Below are positions 41,605 through 50,323 of a stretch of 64,000 nt of DNA, in pieces. The notes beneath the pieces are model-generated. The model had not been told where the DNA came from. It did no database searches and worked only from the letters and a program-made list of their open reading frames with translations. The translations under genes were made by a program, and so were the position numbers. Within the stretch, counting starts at the first letter, position 1, and the number at the start of each line of letters is the position of its first letter. This stretch comes from Pleomorphomonas sp. NRK KF1. GTDB lineage: Bacteria > Pseudomonadota > Alphaproteobacteria > Rhizobiales > Pleomorphomonadaceae. The stretch covers positions 62,001 to 126,000 of the forward strand of contig NZ_JAMDLH010000008.1 in NCBI RefSeq assembly GCF_023721755.1, read 5' to 3'.

Positions 41605-41751
41605 GATACCGTTTCCGTCGGGTTTCGACCTTTCGGGCGGAACCTGACGGAAGCGGAAGCGCCCGACCGGGCGCCGGCCGGTCAGGCCGAAACCCGCTTG
41701 AGCCGCCCGCTTGAGCCGGATGAGTCCGGATCAAGCGGAACGCGTATGACG
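41605..41751 (-). repeat. Dispersed about 145-bp element with imperfect inverted ends, copy 2
   Basis: The reverse complement of 17681-17815. It has an extra partial repeat of the CTTGAGCC block (41697-41716). A lone end-like string, TTTGATACGCGTTCCGCAG, follows at about 41802-41820, so a further fragment may be present. Confidence 0.75.
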
Positions 41752-41923
41752 TCCGCGTCGTGACCGAACCCACCGGCGTTTTCGAACAGCCACCTGCGCT
41801 TTGATACGCGTTCCGCAGCTGAGGAGCCGCGCGCCCATAGCCCTGTAGTCGATTGACGGCGATCGCGTTGTCGGGTTGGCTGCGATGCACGGAAAAGCCC
41901 GTCATCCGGTCACGGAGAGCATC

Positions 41924-42790
41924 ATGCTACGAAGCATCGTCGTTGCCCTCGACGGATCCGACTCCAGCGTCGAGGCAGGGCTGGTGGCGCTCGAACTCGG
42001 CAAACGCCACGGCGCGCGTGTCGAAGGGCTGGGCATCGTCAACTCCGCATGGATCCAGCGTCCCGAGCCGGTTCCGATCGGCGGCATGGCCTACAAGAGG
42101 GCGCTTGATCTGCAACTGCTCAAGACCGCGTCCGATCGCGTCAGCGCCGTTCTGACCGCCTTCGGTGAGCGCGCAAAGGAGGAGGGCTTCACTGCGTTCG
42201 ACACCAAGAAGGTGGACGGCGACCCACGCATCCAGATCGAGTTTGAAGCGACCGTTCATGACTTGGTGGTGGTCGGTCGTGGCAGCCTGTTCGATGTGGG
42301 CGGGGAACTTTTTGATATGCCGCTCTGCATCGATCAGGTCATTCGAGGCGAGCCCCGGCCAGTGATTCTGGTGCCTCCAGCCAAGAGGGGGCAACCGGGT
42401 GAAGATCTGGCCGCGCCAGTGCTCATTGCCTTCGATGGAAGCCCGGCGGCTTCGCGGACCCTTCACATGTTCGCCTTGCTGGGGCTTGCCGTGGACCGGG
42501 AGATCCATGTCCTCACGGTGGACAACAGCTCCAAGGATGTCGCTGTCGCGACGGCTACGCGCGCCTGTGACCTGCTGCGGCGGCACGGCGCCACGCAGAC
42601 GCACGGAGTTGGACTGGGAGACCGCCAAGCAGGAAGCCCGGCGGAGGCGATCCTCGGGACCGCGGAAGCCTTGGGCGCCGGAATGATCGCGATGGGCGCC
42701 TATGGGCACAGGGGTATTCGCGAGATCTTCGGCTCCTGTACGCGCACCGTGCTGGAGAACTCCTCCAGTCTCCTGTTTTTGTATCACTAG
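41924..42790 (+). CDS. Tandem-domain universal stress protein
   Basis: A 288-residue protein with two UspA folds: 1-150 (LRSIVVALDGSDSSVEAGLV) and about 160-288 (PVLIAFDGSPAASRTLHMFA, then GAGMIAMGAYGHRGIREIFG). The second domain carries the GxxGHxG-like nucleotide motif (GAYGHRGIREI...), while the first has VVVGRGSLFDVGG. It is probably ATP-binding and stress-induced. The start at 41924 follows CGGAGAG. Confidence 0.85.
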   Translation: MLRSIVVALDGSDSSVEAGLVALELGKRHGARVEGLGIVNSAWIQRPEPVPIGGMAYKRALDLQLLKTASDRVSAVLTAFGERAKEEGFTAFDTKKVDGDPRIQIEFEATVHDLVVVGRGSLFDVGGELFDMPLCIDQVIRGEPRPVILVPPAKRGQPGEDLAAPVLIAFDGSPAASRTLHMFALLGLAVDREIHVLTVDNSSKDVAVATATRACDLLRRHGATQTHGVGLGDRQAGSPAEAILGTAEALGAGMIAMGAYGHRGIREIFGSCTRTVLENSSSLLFLYH

Positions 42791-42934
42791 AGTATCCGCT
42801 GGAGCAGCCGCTGTTCCGTCTGACCGAGTCAGATCGGTGGCCCAAGCCGTTGTCTGCAACGCATCATCTTGTCGATCTTCGCTTCGATCGCGATGAAGCG
42901 CCCGGCCTTTGCGCCGATGGTCGGGTCCCGGCCA

Positions 42935-44221
42935 TCAGCGCATTTCAAACAGTTCCTGGTGGAAGTTGGCGGGCGGCAGGCCGGCCGCCACCAGATCCTT
43001 GCGCAGGCTGTCGCCGAAATCGGCCGGGCCGCAGAACCAGACGCTGGCCGCCTTCCAGTCGGGCACGGCGTCCATGATCTGGCGGGCGTCGAGGCGGCCG
43101 TCGCGGGCGCTGATCCGGACGTGCAGGTGAACGCCGGCGTCCCTGGCGTCGGCGCGGAGTCGGGCGAGGGCGTCCTCGGACACGGCGCGCGTTGCGTGGA
43201 ACAGGTCGACGGTCGGGCCCGAGGGATTGCCGGCGCGCTCGCGCAGCTTGGCGATAAAGGGCGTGATGCCGATGCCGGCGCCGATCCAGATCTGGCGCGG
43301 CTTGTCGTCGTCGAAGGTGAAGCGGCCGTAGGGGCCTTCGATACGGGCGCAGGCGCCGTCGCGGAAGGCGCGGCGGAGGCCGGCGGTGTAGTCGCCCAGC
43401 TCCTTGGCGATGAAGCCGACGCGGCGGGTGGCCGGGTTCCATGCGGTGGCCAGCGTGAAGGGGTGGGCGCCTTCCTTGGGGTCGGTGGTGACGAAGGCGA
43501 ACTGGCCGGCGCGGTGGCCCTTCCAGTCGGCGCCGACCTCAAGCTCGATCTCCAGCGCCTTCAATTCCGGGAAGTAGCGCGAGCCGACGACGCGCGCCTC
43601 GCTGCCGGGGGCGCCGCGAAAACGGCGGACGATCAGATCGATGGCGGCGACCGTGCCGGCGACCGACAGCGCCAGGGTGGCCCAGCCGAAGGGCGTCGGC
43701 CAGAGGGCCGGCCGCATCAGCACCAGCGAGTGAAAGGCGAAGACAACGAACAGGCCCGCCATCGCCACGTGGCAGCGGCGGAAGAAGCAATAGGGCACGA
43801 GCCGGGCGAGCGCCACGGCGACCATCACGATCATCACCACCAGCAGCGGTTCGGCGAGGCCGCGCGCCGGGCCGGCCAGGGCGGGGAACAGCGTGTCGGC
43901 GCCGCCGGCCCAGCCGAGCGCGCCATGGCGATAGTGGCCGCCCCGGATCAGCCAGTGGACGAGGGCGGCGAAGAGCGCGCCGATGCCCAGCCACTTGTGC
44001 AGCCGGTACATCTTGTCGAGGCCGCCGATGCCCGGTTCCATCCAGCGGGGGCGGGTGGCGAGGATCAGCGCGAAAGCCATCATGCCGAGCGACAGCAGGC
44101 CGGTGAGCTGGGTGAAGCCGCCGCCGGAGCCGACCCCGTTGGCCAGACCGGCGACGCTGACGACGAAGAGGGCGAGCAGCACGAGGTTGAACAGCCCCAG
44201 GGTGGCGGAAATCCTGCTCAT
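42935..44221 (-). CDS. Membrane ferric-reductase-like flavoprotein with ferredoxin-reductase domain
   Basis: A 428-residue protein. About six membrane helices in residues 1-215 form a ferric-reductase-like heme domain (RLHKWLGIGALFAALVHWLI, CHVAMAGLFVVFAFHSLVLM, with His residues placed for heme pairs). The C-terminal part is FAD/NAD-binding: RAGQFAFVTT, HPFTLA, IEGPYGRFTF, WIGAGIGITPFIA and VWFCGP. It passes electrons from NAD(P)H across the membrane to iron or another acceptor. GGAGG lies before the ATG at 44221. Confidence 0.8.
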   Translation of the reverse strand: MSRISATLGLFNLVLLALFVVSVAGLANGVGSGGGFTQLTGLLSLGMMAFALILATRPRWMEPGIGGLDKMYRLHKWLGIGALFAALVHWLIRGGHYRHGALGWAGGADTLFPALAGPARGLAEPLLVVMIVMVAVALARLVPYCFFRRCHVAMAGLFVVFAFHSLVLMRPALWPTPFGWATLALSVAGTVAAIDLIVRRFRGAPGSEARVVGSRYFPELKALEIELEVGADWKGHRAGQFAFVTTDPKEGAHPFTLATAWNPATRRVGFIAKELGDYTAGLRRAFRDGACARIEGPYGRFTFDDDKPRQIWIGAGIGITPFIAKLRERAGNPSGPTVDLFHATRAVSEDALARLRADARDAGVHLHVRISARDGRLDARQIMDAVPDWKAASVWFCGPADFGDSLRKDLVAAGLPPANFHQELFEMR

Positions 44222-44468
44222 CGCTGCCTCCGAAGGGCAAAGTCCGCACCGGATCGGATGATCTATGTGCGGCACGTCCAGTGCGCACGACGAAGCAAGA
44301 TGTAGTGTCGATTGTTCCGGCAGTCTGTATCGAAGTGTACAAAGGTGTAATGGGTCGTCGCGCGCCCACTTGTTGTGGGGCTGAAACTTGAATTCTATAC
44401 GAAGATTGGCTTTTTGTCGTATCTATATTTATATTCTGCGTTCTGTGTCAGCTTAACCGTGCATCGCG

Positions 44469-44915
44469 TCAGTCGGTCATGCGTTCGATGGTGACGGGTA
44501 CCGGGCCGGCGCGTCCGATGTGCCTCAGGCCGGAGGTGATCCGGCCGAGTTTCACGAGGCCCCGCGAATGGCCGAAATCCCGGATGAAGATCGCCAGGTT
44601 GCCCCAGGGCGCGTAGTAGGTGATGTCGCCGACCGTGGGCGCCATGCCGGGCGGGCTGCCTCCGGTGGTGAGCCTGACCGGCAGGTCGGCGACCTTTTCG
44701 GTCTCCGCGTAGTCGGTGAGCGTGAGTTTCAGCGGCAGCAGGGCGAGGAAGTCGCGGGCGGCGGCGCTGTCGTCGAGTTCGCCGAGGGCGACCTCGGTTC
44801 CGGTGACGATCCTGATCTTCATGGCGGGGGGCTGTTGCCGGGCATGGGCCGGGGCGAGGGCGATGATCGCCGCCAGCGCGGCGGTCGCCAGTTTCGGGAG
44901 GATGCGGGGCGTCAT
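44469..44915 (-). CDS. Secreted cyclophilin-like fold protein
   Basis: A 148-residue protein with a signal peptide (1-25, LAPAHA) and a cyclophilin-like-2 domain: MKIRIVTGTEVALGELDDSA, LLPLKLTLTDYAETEK, GDITYYAPWGNLAIF and GLVKLGRITSGL. The fold resembles cyclophilin but peptidyl-prolyl activity is not established for the family. Its ATG directly follows the stop of the cupin gene. It is the last gene of an SDR/cupin/cyclophilin-like cluster. Confidence 0.8.
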   Translation of the reverse strand: MTPRILPKLATAALAAIIALAPAHARQQPPAMKIRIVTGTEVALGELDDSAAARDFLALLPLKLTLTDYAETEKVADLPVRLTTGGSPPGMAPTVGDITYYAPWGNLAIFIRDFGHSRGLVKLGRITSGLRHIGRAGPVPVTIERMTD

Positions 44916-45314
44916 TTACTTCGGCGCGTATTGGGTGTCGCTGACGTGCTCCATCCAGGTCACGGCGGAGCCGTCGATCGCTTCCTGGATGGCGATATGG
45001 GTCATGGCGACCTCCGGGGCGGCGCCGTGCCAGTGCTTTTCGCCAGCCGGGAACCAGACGACGTCGCCGGGGCGGATTTCCTCGATGGGGCCCCCCTCGC
45101 GCTGGACGCGGCCGAGGCCGGAGGTGACGATCAGCGTCTGCCCGGCGGGGTGGGTGTGCCAGGCGGTGCGGGCGCCGGGCTCGAAGGTGACGGTGGCGCC
45201 GGTGACGCGGCCGGGCTCTTCGGCGGCGAACAGCGGGTCGATCCGGACGGTGCCGGTGAACCAGTCGGCCGGGCCCTTTCCGGACGGGGCAGTGCCGACG
45301 CGGGAGATTTTCAT
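44916..45314 (-). CDS. Cupin-domain protein
   Basis: A 132-residue single cupin: [20 protein letters not shown] with the metal-binding Hx[31 protein letters not shown] as second motif. It resembles bacterial cupin mandelonitrile-lyase-like and carboxymuconolactone-associated cupins. Metal binding is predicted. It is encoded between an SDR and a cyclophilin-like gene, opposite a LysR regulator; these three gene types often occur together. Confidence 0.8.
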   Translation of the reverse strand: MKISRVGTAPSGKGPADWFTGTVRIDPLFAAEEPGRVTGATVTFEPGARTAWHTHPAGQTLIVTSGLGRVQREGGPIEEIRPGDVVWFPAGEKHWHGAAPEVAMTHIAIQEAIDGSAVTWMEHVSDTQYAPK

Positions 45315-45394
45315 GATCGTTCCTTTCGTGGCGGTCGCCGGATGACGGCCGGATGGGTGGGGCGGGGCGGGGTCACGCCCGCCCATGCCTGTGT

Positions 45395-46147
45395 TCACCA
45401 GGGCTGGCTGGCCGGCCCGACGGTGAACTCGTTGACGGTGGTATCGGCCGGCAGGTCGAGCGCGAAGGCGACGACGCTGGCGATGCGGTCGGGCGAAATG
45501 CCGAACTGGGCGTAGAGGCCTTCCATGCCCTGAGCGGCGCCCTCGTCGGTGATCGTCGTCAGAAGCTCGGTGTTGATGGCGGCCGGATAGAGCGTCGCCG
45601 TGCGGATGCCGGTGCCTTCCGTGGCCGACTCCATGCGCAGCACTTCCATGAAGTCGCGCACGAACCACTTGGTGCCGCCGTAGACGGCGGTGCCCGGATA
45701 GGCCTTGAGACCGGCGACCGACGACACCGCCAGGATGTGGCCGGACTTCTGCGCCGTGAAGGTCGGCAGCACGGCGGCGACGCCGTTGAGCACGCCCTTG
45801 ATGTTGACGTCGACCATCTGGTGCCATTCCTCGGTCTTCATGGCCGACAGCGGCGACACCGGCATGATGCCGGCGTTCAACAGGATGGCGTCGACCTTGC
45901 CGAAGCGATCCTTGGCCAGCTTGACGATGGCGTCGTTGTCGGCCTGGCTGATGACGTCCAACACCCGGTAGGCCGCCTCGCCGCCGGCCTTGGCGATGTC
46001 CCCGGCGATGGCCTTCAGCCTGTCCTCGCGGCGGGCGCCGAGCACCACCTTGGCGCCCTTTTCGGCTAGAAGCTTGGCGGTCGCCTCGCCGATGCCCGAC
46101 GACGCGCCGGTGATGATGACGACCTTGTCCTTGATGTTGCCGTTCAT
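45395..46147 (-). CDS. Short-chain dehydrogenase/reductase
   Basis: A 250-residue [11 protein letters not shown] loop (14-21), LNAGIM, Ser in [16 protein letters not shown] with Tyr and Lys, and [10 protein letters not shown]. An ARRED motif after strand 2 suggests NADP(H). It is first of the cluster with the cupin and cyclophilin-like genes, 80 bases before the cupin start, and divergent from a LysR gene. Confidence 0.85.
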   Translation of the reverse strand: MNGNIKDKVVIITGASSGIGEATAKLLAEKGAKVVLGARREDRLKAIAGDIAKAGGEAAYRVLDVISQADNDAIVKLAKDRFGKVDAILLNAGIMPVSPLSAMKTEEWHQMVDVNIKGVLNGVAAVLPTFTAQKSGHILAVSSVAGLKAYPGTAVYGGTKWFVRDFMEVLRMESATEGTGIRTATLYPAAINTELLTTITDEGAAQGMEGLYAQFGISPDRIASVVAFALDLPADTTVNEFTVGPASQPW

Positions 46148-46263
46148 GGTCTTCTCCTGATGGGGCTTCGGCCGCTATCCGGCATCGGGACCGGGCGGCT
46201 TGTCGGTCAGGAATCTAGGGGTGGCCCCATGGTGCGACAATCGGCCGGCAGGCCATTGCAAGT

Positions 46264-46282
46264 ATGAATGATATTCATTCAT
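46264..46282. promoter_or_regulatory. Perfect 8-bp inverted repeat, likely LysR operator
   Basis: ATGAATGA (46264-46271) and TCATTCAT (46275-46282) with a TAT spacer, in the gap between the SDR and LysR genes. The site has the T-N11-A form of LysR-type binding sites. Control of both directions is inferred. Confidence 0.55.
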
Positions 46283-46341
46283 CGGGCGTGACGCCTGCGG
46301 CGTTTCGGGCTAATCTCGCGTGGTTGAACGGAGGTCCATGA

Positions 46342-47235
46342 ATGAAGCGCGAGGAACTGAGCGATCTGGCCGTGTTCCAGGTGGTGGCGGAAGATCGCAA
46401 CTTCACCCGCGCGGCGGCGCGGCTGGGCATTTCGCAATCGGCGGTCAGCCACACCATCCGCCGGCTGGAGGCGTCCATCGGCCTGAAGCTTCTCAACCGC
46501 ACCTCTCGCCACGTGACGACCACCGATGCCGGCGAGAAGCTCTTGGCGGCGGTGCGGCCGGGCTTCGGACAGATCGATGCGCGGATCGAGGAACTACGGC
46601 AGCTGGGCGATACGCCGCGCGGGCTGGTGCGGCTGACGGCGAGCCGCACGGCGGCGCGTGGCCTTCTCTGGCCGGTGCTGTCGCAGATCGTGTGCGACTA
46701 TCCGGAAGTGCGGATCGAGCTCAGCGTCGAGAGCCGCCTGACCGACCTCGCCGAGGACCGCTTCGACGCCGGCGTGCGCCTTGGCGAATATGTCGGGCCC
46801 GACATGGTGTCGGTGCGGATCGGGCCGCCGGTGCGCATGGCGGCGGTGGCCGCGCCGGCCTATTTCCGGGGGCGACCCTTGCCCGGCCATCCGTGCGATC
46901 TCGACGATCACGACTGCCTGGCGCTTCGCTTCAGCCCGCACGCGCCGCCCTATGAATGGGAGTTCGAGAAGGACGGCGAGGCGATCGTCCGCAAGGTGGC
47001 GGGGCCGTTCATCTTCAACGACAGCGACCTCTGCCTCGACGCCGCGCGGGCCGGGCACGGCATCGCCTTCGTGCTGGAAACCGAGGTGACCGCCGACATC
47101 GCCGCGGGTACGTTGCGCCGTGTGCTCGACGACTGGTGCCCGCCCTTCGACGGCTTCCACCTGTTCTACTCCGGCCGGCGGCAGGTCAGCTCGGCGCTGC
47201 GCCTGGTGATCGACCGCCTGCGCTGGAGGGCTTGA
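46342..47235 (+). CDS. LysR-family transcriptional regulator
   Basis: A 297-residue LysR protein. The N-terminal winged helix is FQVVAEDRNFTRAAARLGIS, then SQSAVSHTIRRLEASIGLKL. The effector domain of about 90-295 is of the CrgA/DmlR subgroup (YPEVRIELSVESRLTDLAED, DLCLDAARAGHGIAFVLE). It is divergent from the SDR/cupin/cyclophilin-like cluster, a common pairing in which the regulator controls the SDR operon. Confidence 0.85.
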   Translation: MKREELSDLAVFQVVAEDRNFTRAAARLGISQSAVSHTIRRLEASIGLKLLNRTSRHVTTTDAGEKLLAAVRPGFGQIDARIEELRQLGDTPRGLVRLTASRTAARGLLWPVLSQIVCDYPEVRIELSVESRLTDLAEDRFDAGVRLGEYVGPDMVSVRIGPPVRMAAVAAPAYFRGRPLPGHPCDLDDHDCLALRFSPHAPPYEWEFEKDGEAIVRKVAGPFIFNDSDLCLDAARAGHGIAFVLETEVTADIAAGTLRRVLDDWCPPFDGFHLFYSGRRQVSSALRLVIDRLRWRA

Positions 47236-47419
47236 CGTCGCTCGGTGGGGTCATTCCCCTTCGCAACTATAAACGTGTGAATAGGTGCATTTACGGCTGT
47301 ATTTTTAGCAATGGACTGTACCCTGGGCTTCAGTCAGCCGATGCCCTTGCCATGATCGCCGCGTCCTTTTGCAAGATGGTTGTTTTCGCCCCCTTCCGGT
47401 CGCTGGAGCGGTAGCCGGC

Positions 47420-48148
47420 ATGCTCGTCCAGTCCCGCTACCAGACGCTGCAGGCGTTCATCGAGACGTCCAACAGGTGCCGGAACCAGGGGGAGCTGAGC
47501 GCCGTGTTCGGCGATCACCTCGCACGCCTCGGCATCGACATGTTCGCCTTCAGCTACGTTCATCACCAGAACGACATCGCCGGCCATGGCATGCTGTCGA
47601 CCTACCCCCAGGACTGGCTCGACCACTACACCAGCAACAACTACATGGCCTTCGACCCCGTCTATCGGGTCGGCTGGGAGAAGAGCGGCGTGTTCGACTG
47701 GGCGTCGATGGGCAAGTCGCAGCCGCTGTCCAGGGACGAGGCGCGGCTGATGAACGAGGCCGCCGACGCCGGCCTGAAATCGGGCGCCGCCGCCTCCATC
47801 CATCTCGGCTACGGCAATCTCATCGGCTTCGGTTTCGCCAGCTCCTGCCGGCATGCCTTCGGCCGCGACCATCTCAGCCAGCTCTACGCCATGGCCGGGC
47901 AGTTCCAGTTGGTCTACACCGCGCTCGTTCACAAACCGGAGCGCCCCGAGGTGAAGCTGTCGGCCCGGCAGAAGGAGGTTCTGCGCTGGACGGCGACGGG
48001 CAAGACGCGCGCCGACATCGCCGAGATCATGGGCATCAGCGAGGACACCGTCGACGACCATCTCAGGCAGATCTTCCGCAAGCTGCGCTGCAACGACAAG
48101 GTGGTCGCCGTGCTGAGGGCGGTGCAGATCGGCGCTATTTCGATTTAA
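47420..48148 (+). CDS. LuxR-family quorum-sensing-type regulator (solo)
   Basis: A 242-residue protein with an autoinducer-binding domain (MFAFSYVHHQND, YPQDWLDHYTSNNYMAFDPV, W-containing ligand pocket) and a C-terminal LuxR helix-turn-helix (LSARQKEVLRWTATGKTRAD, ISEDTVDDHLRQIFRKL). No luxI-type synthase lies in the window, so it is a LuxR solo that may respond to signals made elsewhere. The ATG at 47420 is preferred; the frame is open to a TTG at 47369. Confidence 0.8.
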   Translation: MLVQSRYQTLQAFIETSNRCRNQGELSAVFGDHLARLGIDMFAFSYVHHQNDIAGHGMLSTYPQDWLDHYTSNNYMAFDPVYRVGWEKSGVFDWASMGKSQPLSRDEARLMNEAADAGLKSGAAASIHLGYGNLIGFGFASSCRHAFGRDHLSQLYAMAGQFQLVYTALVHKPERPEVKLSARQKEVLRWTATGKTRADIAEIMGISEDTVDDHLRQIFRKLRCNDKVVAVLRAVQIGAISI

Positions 48149-48530
48149 ATCGTCGGCAATCCGGATGCGTCCCTTTGCGCGCAATTCTCGCCAAATAACT
48201 GATTTCATGCGATTTGCGAGAACTCGCATCAAAGTTGCACCACGGATTCCCGTGGTATCCACGAGCGATTCCGCCGCTATTGTCGACACCGCAGGGCGAG
48301 GGGAGAGAACGCGTTCCCGCGTTATTTTAGTACTAGGGCGTCAGCCGAAGGTCATAGTTTCGCTAACAATACTCAAGGCGGCCGCTTCCGGACCACGGAG
48401 GCGGCTGTTCTTGTTCGGGCCTCACCTGATCAACCTGATGCCGGAACCTTCGCGCAGTAATGGAAGTCGCATTTCTGTCAATGACTTTTTGCCCTGCCCA
48501 TGCGATTGTCGGGTATGGACAGGTGGGCGC
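48149..48530. other. Intergenic gap with two possible hairpins
   Basis: 382 bases between the LuxR gene and the two-gene module. It holds ACCACGG-ATT-CCCGTGGT near 48238-48255 and a GCCGCTTCC...GGAGGCGGC hairpin followed by T-rich sequence near 48382-48415, either of which could end LuxR transcription. It looks somewhat AT-rich. I see no gene. Confidence 0.4.
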
Positions 48531-48953
48531 ATGGCACGACAAGGAAACAATCCGAAACGGCGGGTTGAGGAGCCGGAAAGGGTTTCTGACGAGCAGGTCG
48601 AGTCCCTGATCGCCCAGGCCCGTTATGTGGGTAGCGGACATCATAAGCGCTATCCGCTCGACTACGGCTTCGAGCGGACCAACCCGGTTCCGACCAAGTC
48701 CTTGTGTGATGTGTTGCGGCCGGTCCGCCTCAGTGAGGCGCAGGAACTGCTTGAACAGGGGATTCGTGCCAGGATGGTCAGCCGAGTTGAGAACGGCTTT
48801 CCCAAGTACGTATGGACAGTGGCGGCCGACGGCGTGGTGTACGAAGCCAAGTGTGATCCCGATGCGCCCGGTCGGTACCATGGCTACCCCTTGGAGCACG
48901 AACAGGCTGTCCGAGACTACATAGCCACCGAGTGGAAGCGGCGATGCCGGTAA
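48531..48953 (+). CDS. Small conserved protein of a two-gene module
   Basis: A 140-residue hydrophilic protein. Recognisable pieces are QARYVGSGHHKRYPLDYGFE, CDVLRPVRLSEAQELLEQGI, NGFPKYVWTVAADGVVYEAK and PGRYHGYPLEHEQ. I remember similar YVGS-xxHK ... GFPKYVW ... VYEA proteins in variable genome regions, without a known function. Its 3' end overlaps the next gene by 10 bases, so the pair is made together. Confidence 0.65.
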   Translation: MARQGNNPKRRVEEPERVSDEQVESLIAQARYVGSGHHKRYPLDYGFERTNPVPTKSLCDVLRPVRLSEAQELLEQGIRARMVSRVENGFPKYVWTVAADGVVYEAKCDPDAPGRYHGYPLEHEQAVRDYIATEWKRRCR

Positions 48954-50260
48954 GTTGGCGTATCGAGATCGATTGGGAGGCCTTGCAGGGCGCGCCGGCG
49001 GAGGAGCGGGCGTGCTTCGGCGCCATCGGCCTCCGGATCAACGAGCGCTGGATGACCGAAGGGCAGGACTATCTCGCCAATCGTTTGAGAACCAAGCCTT
49101 ATCTGTCCGGTTACCACCTTGCCGAATGGTTGGCCTGGAACTGGTGGCGGCTCCGCTGGGAACCGCGCTCGTCGTCGCGGGAGTGGGCGCAAAGCCACTG
49201 CATGGCCACCATCGGCCAAGGCTACATCTGGCCTAATATCTCCTTTTTCTCCGATGGTGAGCGCACCGCGCTCGTTTCCCGCCCAACCTCCGAGCGTCCC
49301 GATACGCCGCTGCGATACATTTCGGATTACGCCGCCGTGCTGCCTGCCGGACAGTTCGAGGCCGGCCTTGACGAGTTTTTCGCCCAGGTCATCGATCGGC
49401 TCGACGCTCAGCGCACCCTTTGCACCAACTTCCACGCCATATTCGAGAGCTTGAGCGAGGAGAGACGGACACCCGATCTTGCCGCCAGACGAAAGCTGGA
49501 GGCTTTGCTGGGCGAGGATCCGGATGAAGCCGATCCGGCCATCGTCGAGCGGCTGCTTTCCGATGGTCGCGAGGCGGGGATCGATGCGATCCAGGAGATT
49601 GCTGCCGCTCGTGCCCAAACCGGAGACGCTCCGGCACTCGCCGAACTCAGACGCCTTGCGAGGGACAGCGGGTTCGAGGCGTCGCCTCGAGACGCCGTGC
49701 GCCTTCGTGTGCGCGATGGACTTGCGCCATCGGAGGACCGGCCGGCCTGGCTTGTGGGGGCGCTGGCGGCGCGAGCCCTACGCGAGCAGGAAAGATTGGA
49801 CGGACAACCGATTTCCAATAGGCGCTTGGCGGATATGGCTGGCGTGCCGGCTGCCGCGCTGGAGTCTCGGCAAGATCGGCAGGCCAACCTGTCCTTCATC
49901 ATCAACGATGAAAGAGATGCCGGCCATTTGATCCTGCGGTCCAAATGGCATGAAGGTCGACGCTTTGAACTTGCCCGCTTGCTCGGCGATCGTCTGCTTG
50001 CGTCCCCTGCGAACCGACTGTTTCCCGCAACGCGCGCCAGTACTTACCGGCAGAAAATGCAGCGAGCCTTCGCAGCCGAGTTCCTGAGCCCGTTCGATGA
50101 GGTCGAGGCCGTTCTGGGGGGCGATTACTCGTCCGAGGGGCAGCGCGACGCTGCGGAGCATTTCGACGTATCCCCGCTCACGATCCGAACTCTGCTGGTC
50201 AATCACCATCGCCTCCCGCTTGAGGAGTTGGGTGAGGATTTTGACGTCAACGCGGCCTGA
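48944..50260 (+). CDS. ImmA/IrrE-like protein without the HExxH site
   Basis: A 438-residue protein. The N-terminal about 160 residues form a distinctive domain (WRIEIDWEALQGAPAEERAC, HLAEWLAWNWWRLRWEP, YIWPNISFFSDGE). The middle is helical. The C-terminus looks like the end of an ImmA/IrrE (M78) domain: KMQRAFAAEFLSPFDEVEAV, then AAEHFDVSPLTIRTLLVNHH. Where the zinc motif HExxH should be, the sequence is RFELARLLGD, so protease activity is doubtful. It overlaps the small upstream gene by 10 bases. A regulatory or defence role is speculative. Confidence 0.65.
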   Translation: MPVSWRIEIDWEALQGAPAEERACFGAIGLRINERWMTEGQDYLANRLRTKPYLSGYHLAEWLAWNWWRLRWEPRSSSREWAQSHCMATIGQGYIWPNISFFSDGERTALVSRPTSERPDTPLRYISDYAAVLPAGQFEAGLDEFFAQVIDRLDAQRTLCTNFHAIFESLSEERRTPDLAARRKLEALLGEDPDEADPAIVERLLSDGREAGIDAIQEIAAARAQTGDAPALAELRRLARDSGFEASPRDAVRLRVRDGLAPSEDRPAWLVGALAARALREQERLDGQPISNRRLADMAGVPAAALESRQDRQANLSFIINDERDAGHLILRSKWHEGRRFELARLLGDRLLASPANRLFPATRASTYRQKMQRAFAAEFLSPFDEVEAVLGGDYSSEGQRDAAEHFDVSPLTIRTLLVNHHRLPLEELGEDFDVNAA

Positions 50261-50323
50261 CTGGCCTCGGGCGGCTGTCTTGTCGCCCTCCACACGGCTA
50301 TCGAGTGGCGGTCGCGGCTCTCC

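Noticed and set aside
48165-48530. Upstream extension of the small protein of the two-gene module
   Set aside because: The recognisable pattern starts after the ATG at 48531; the extension crosses hairpins and AT-rich spacer.
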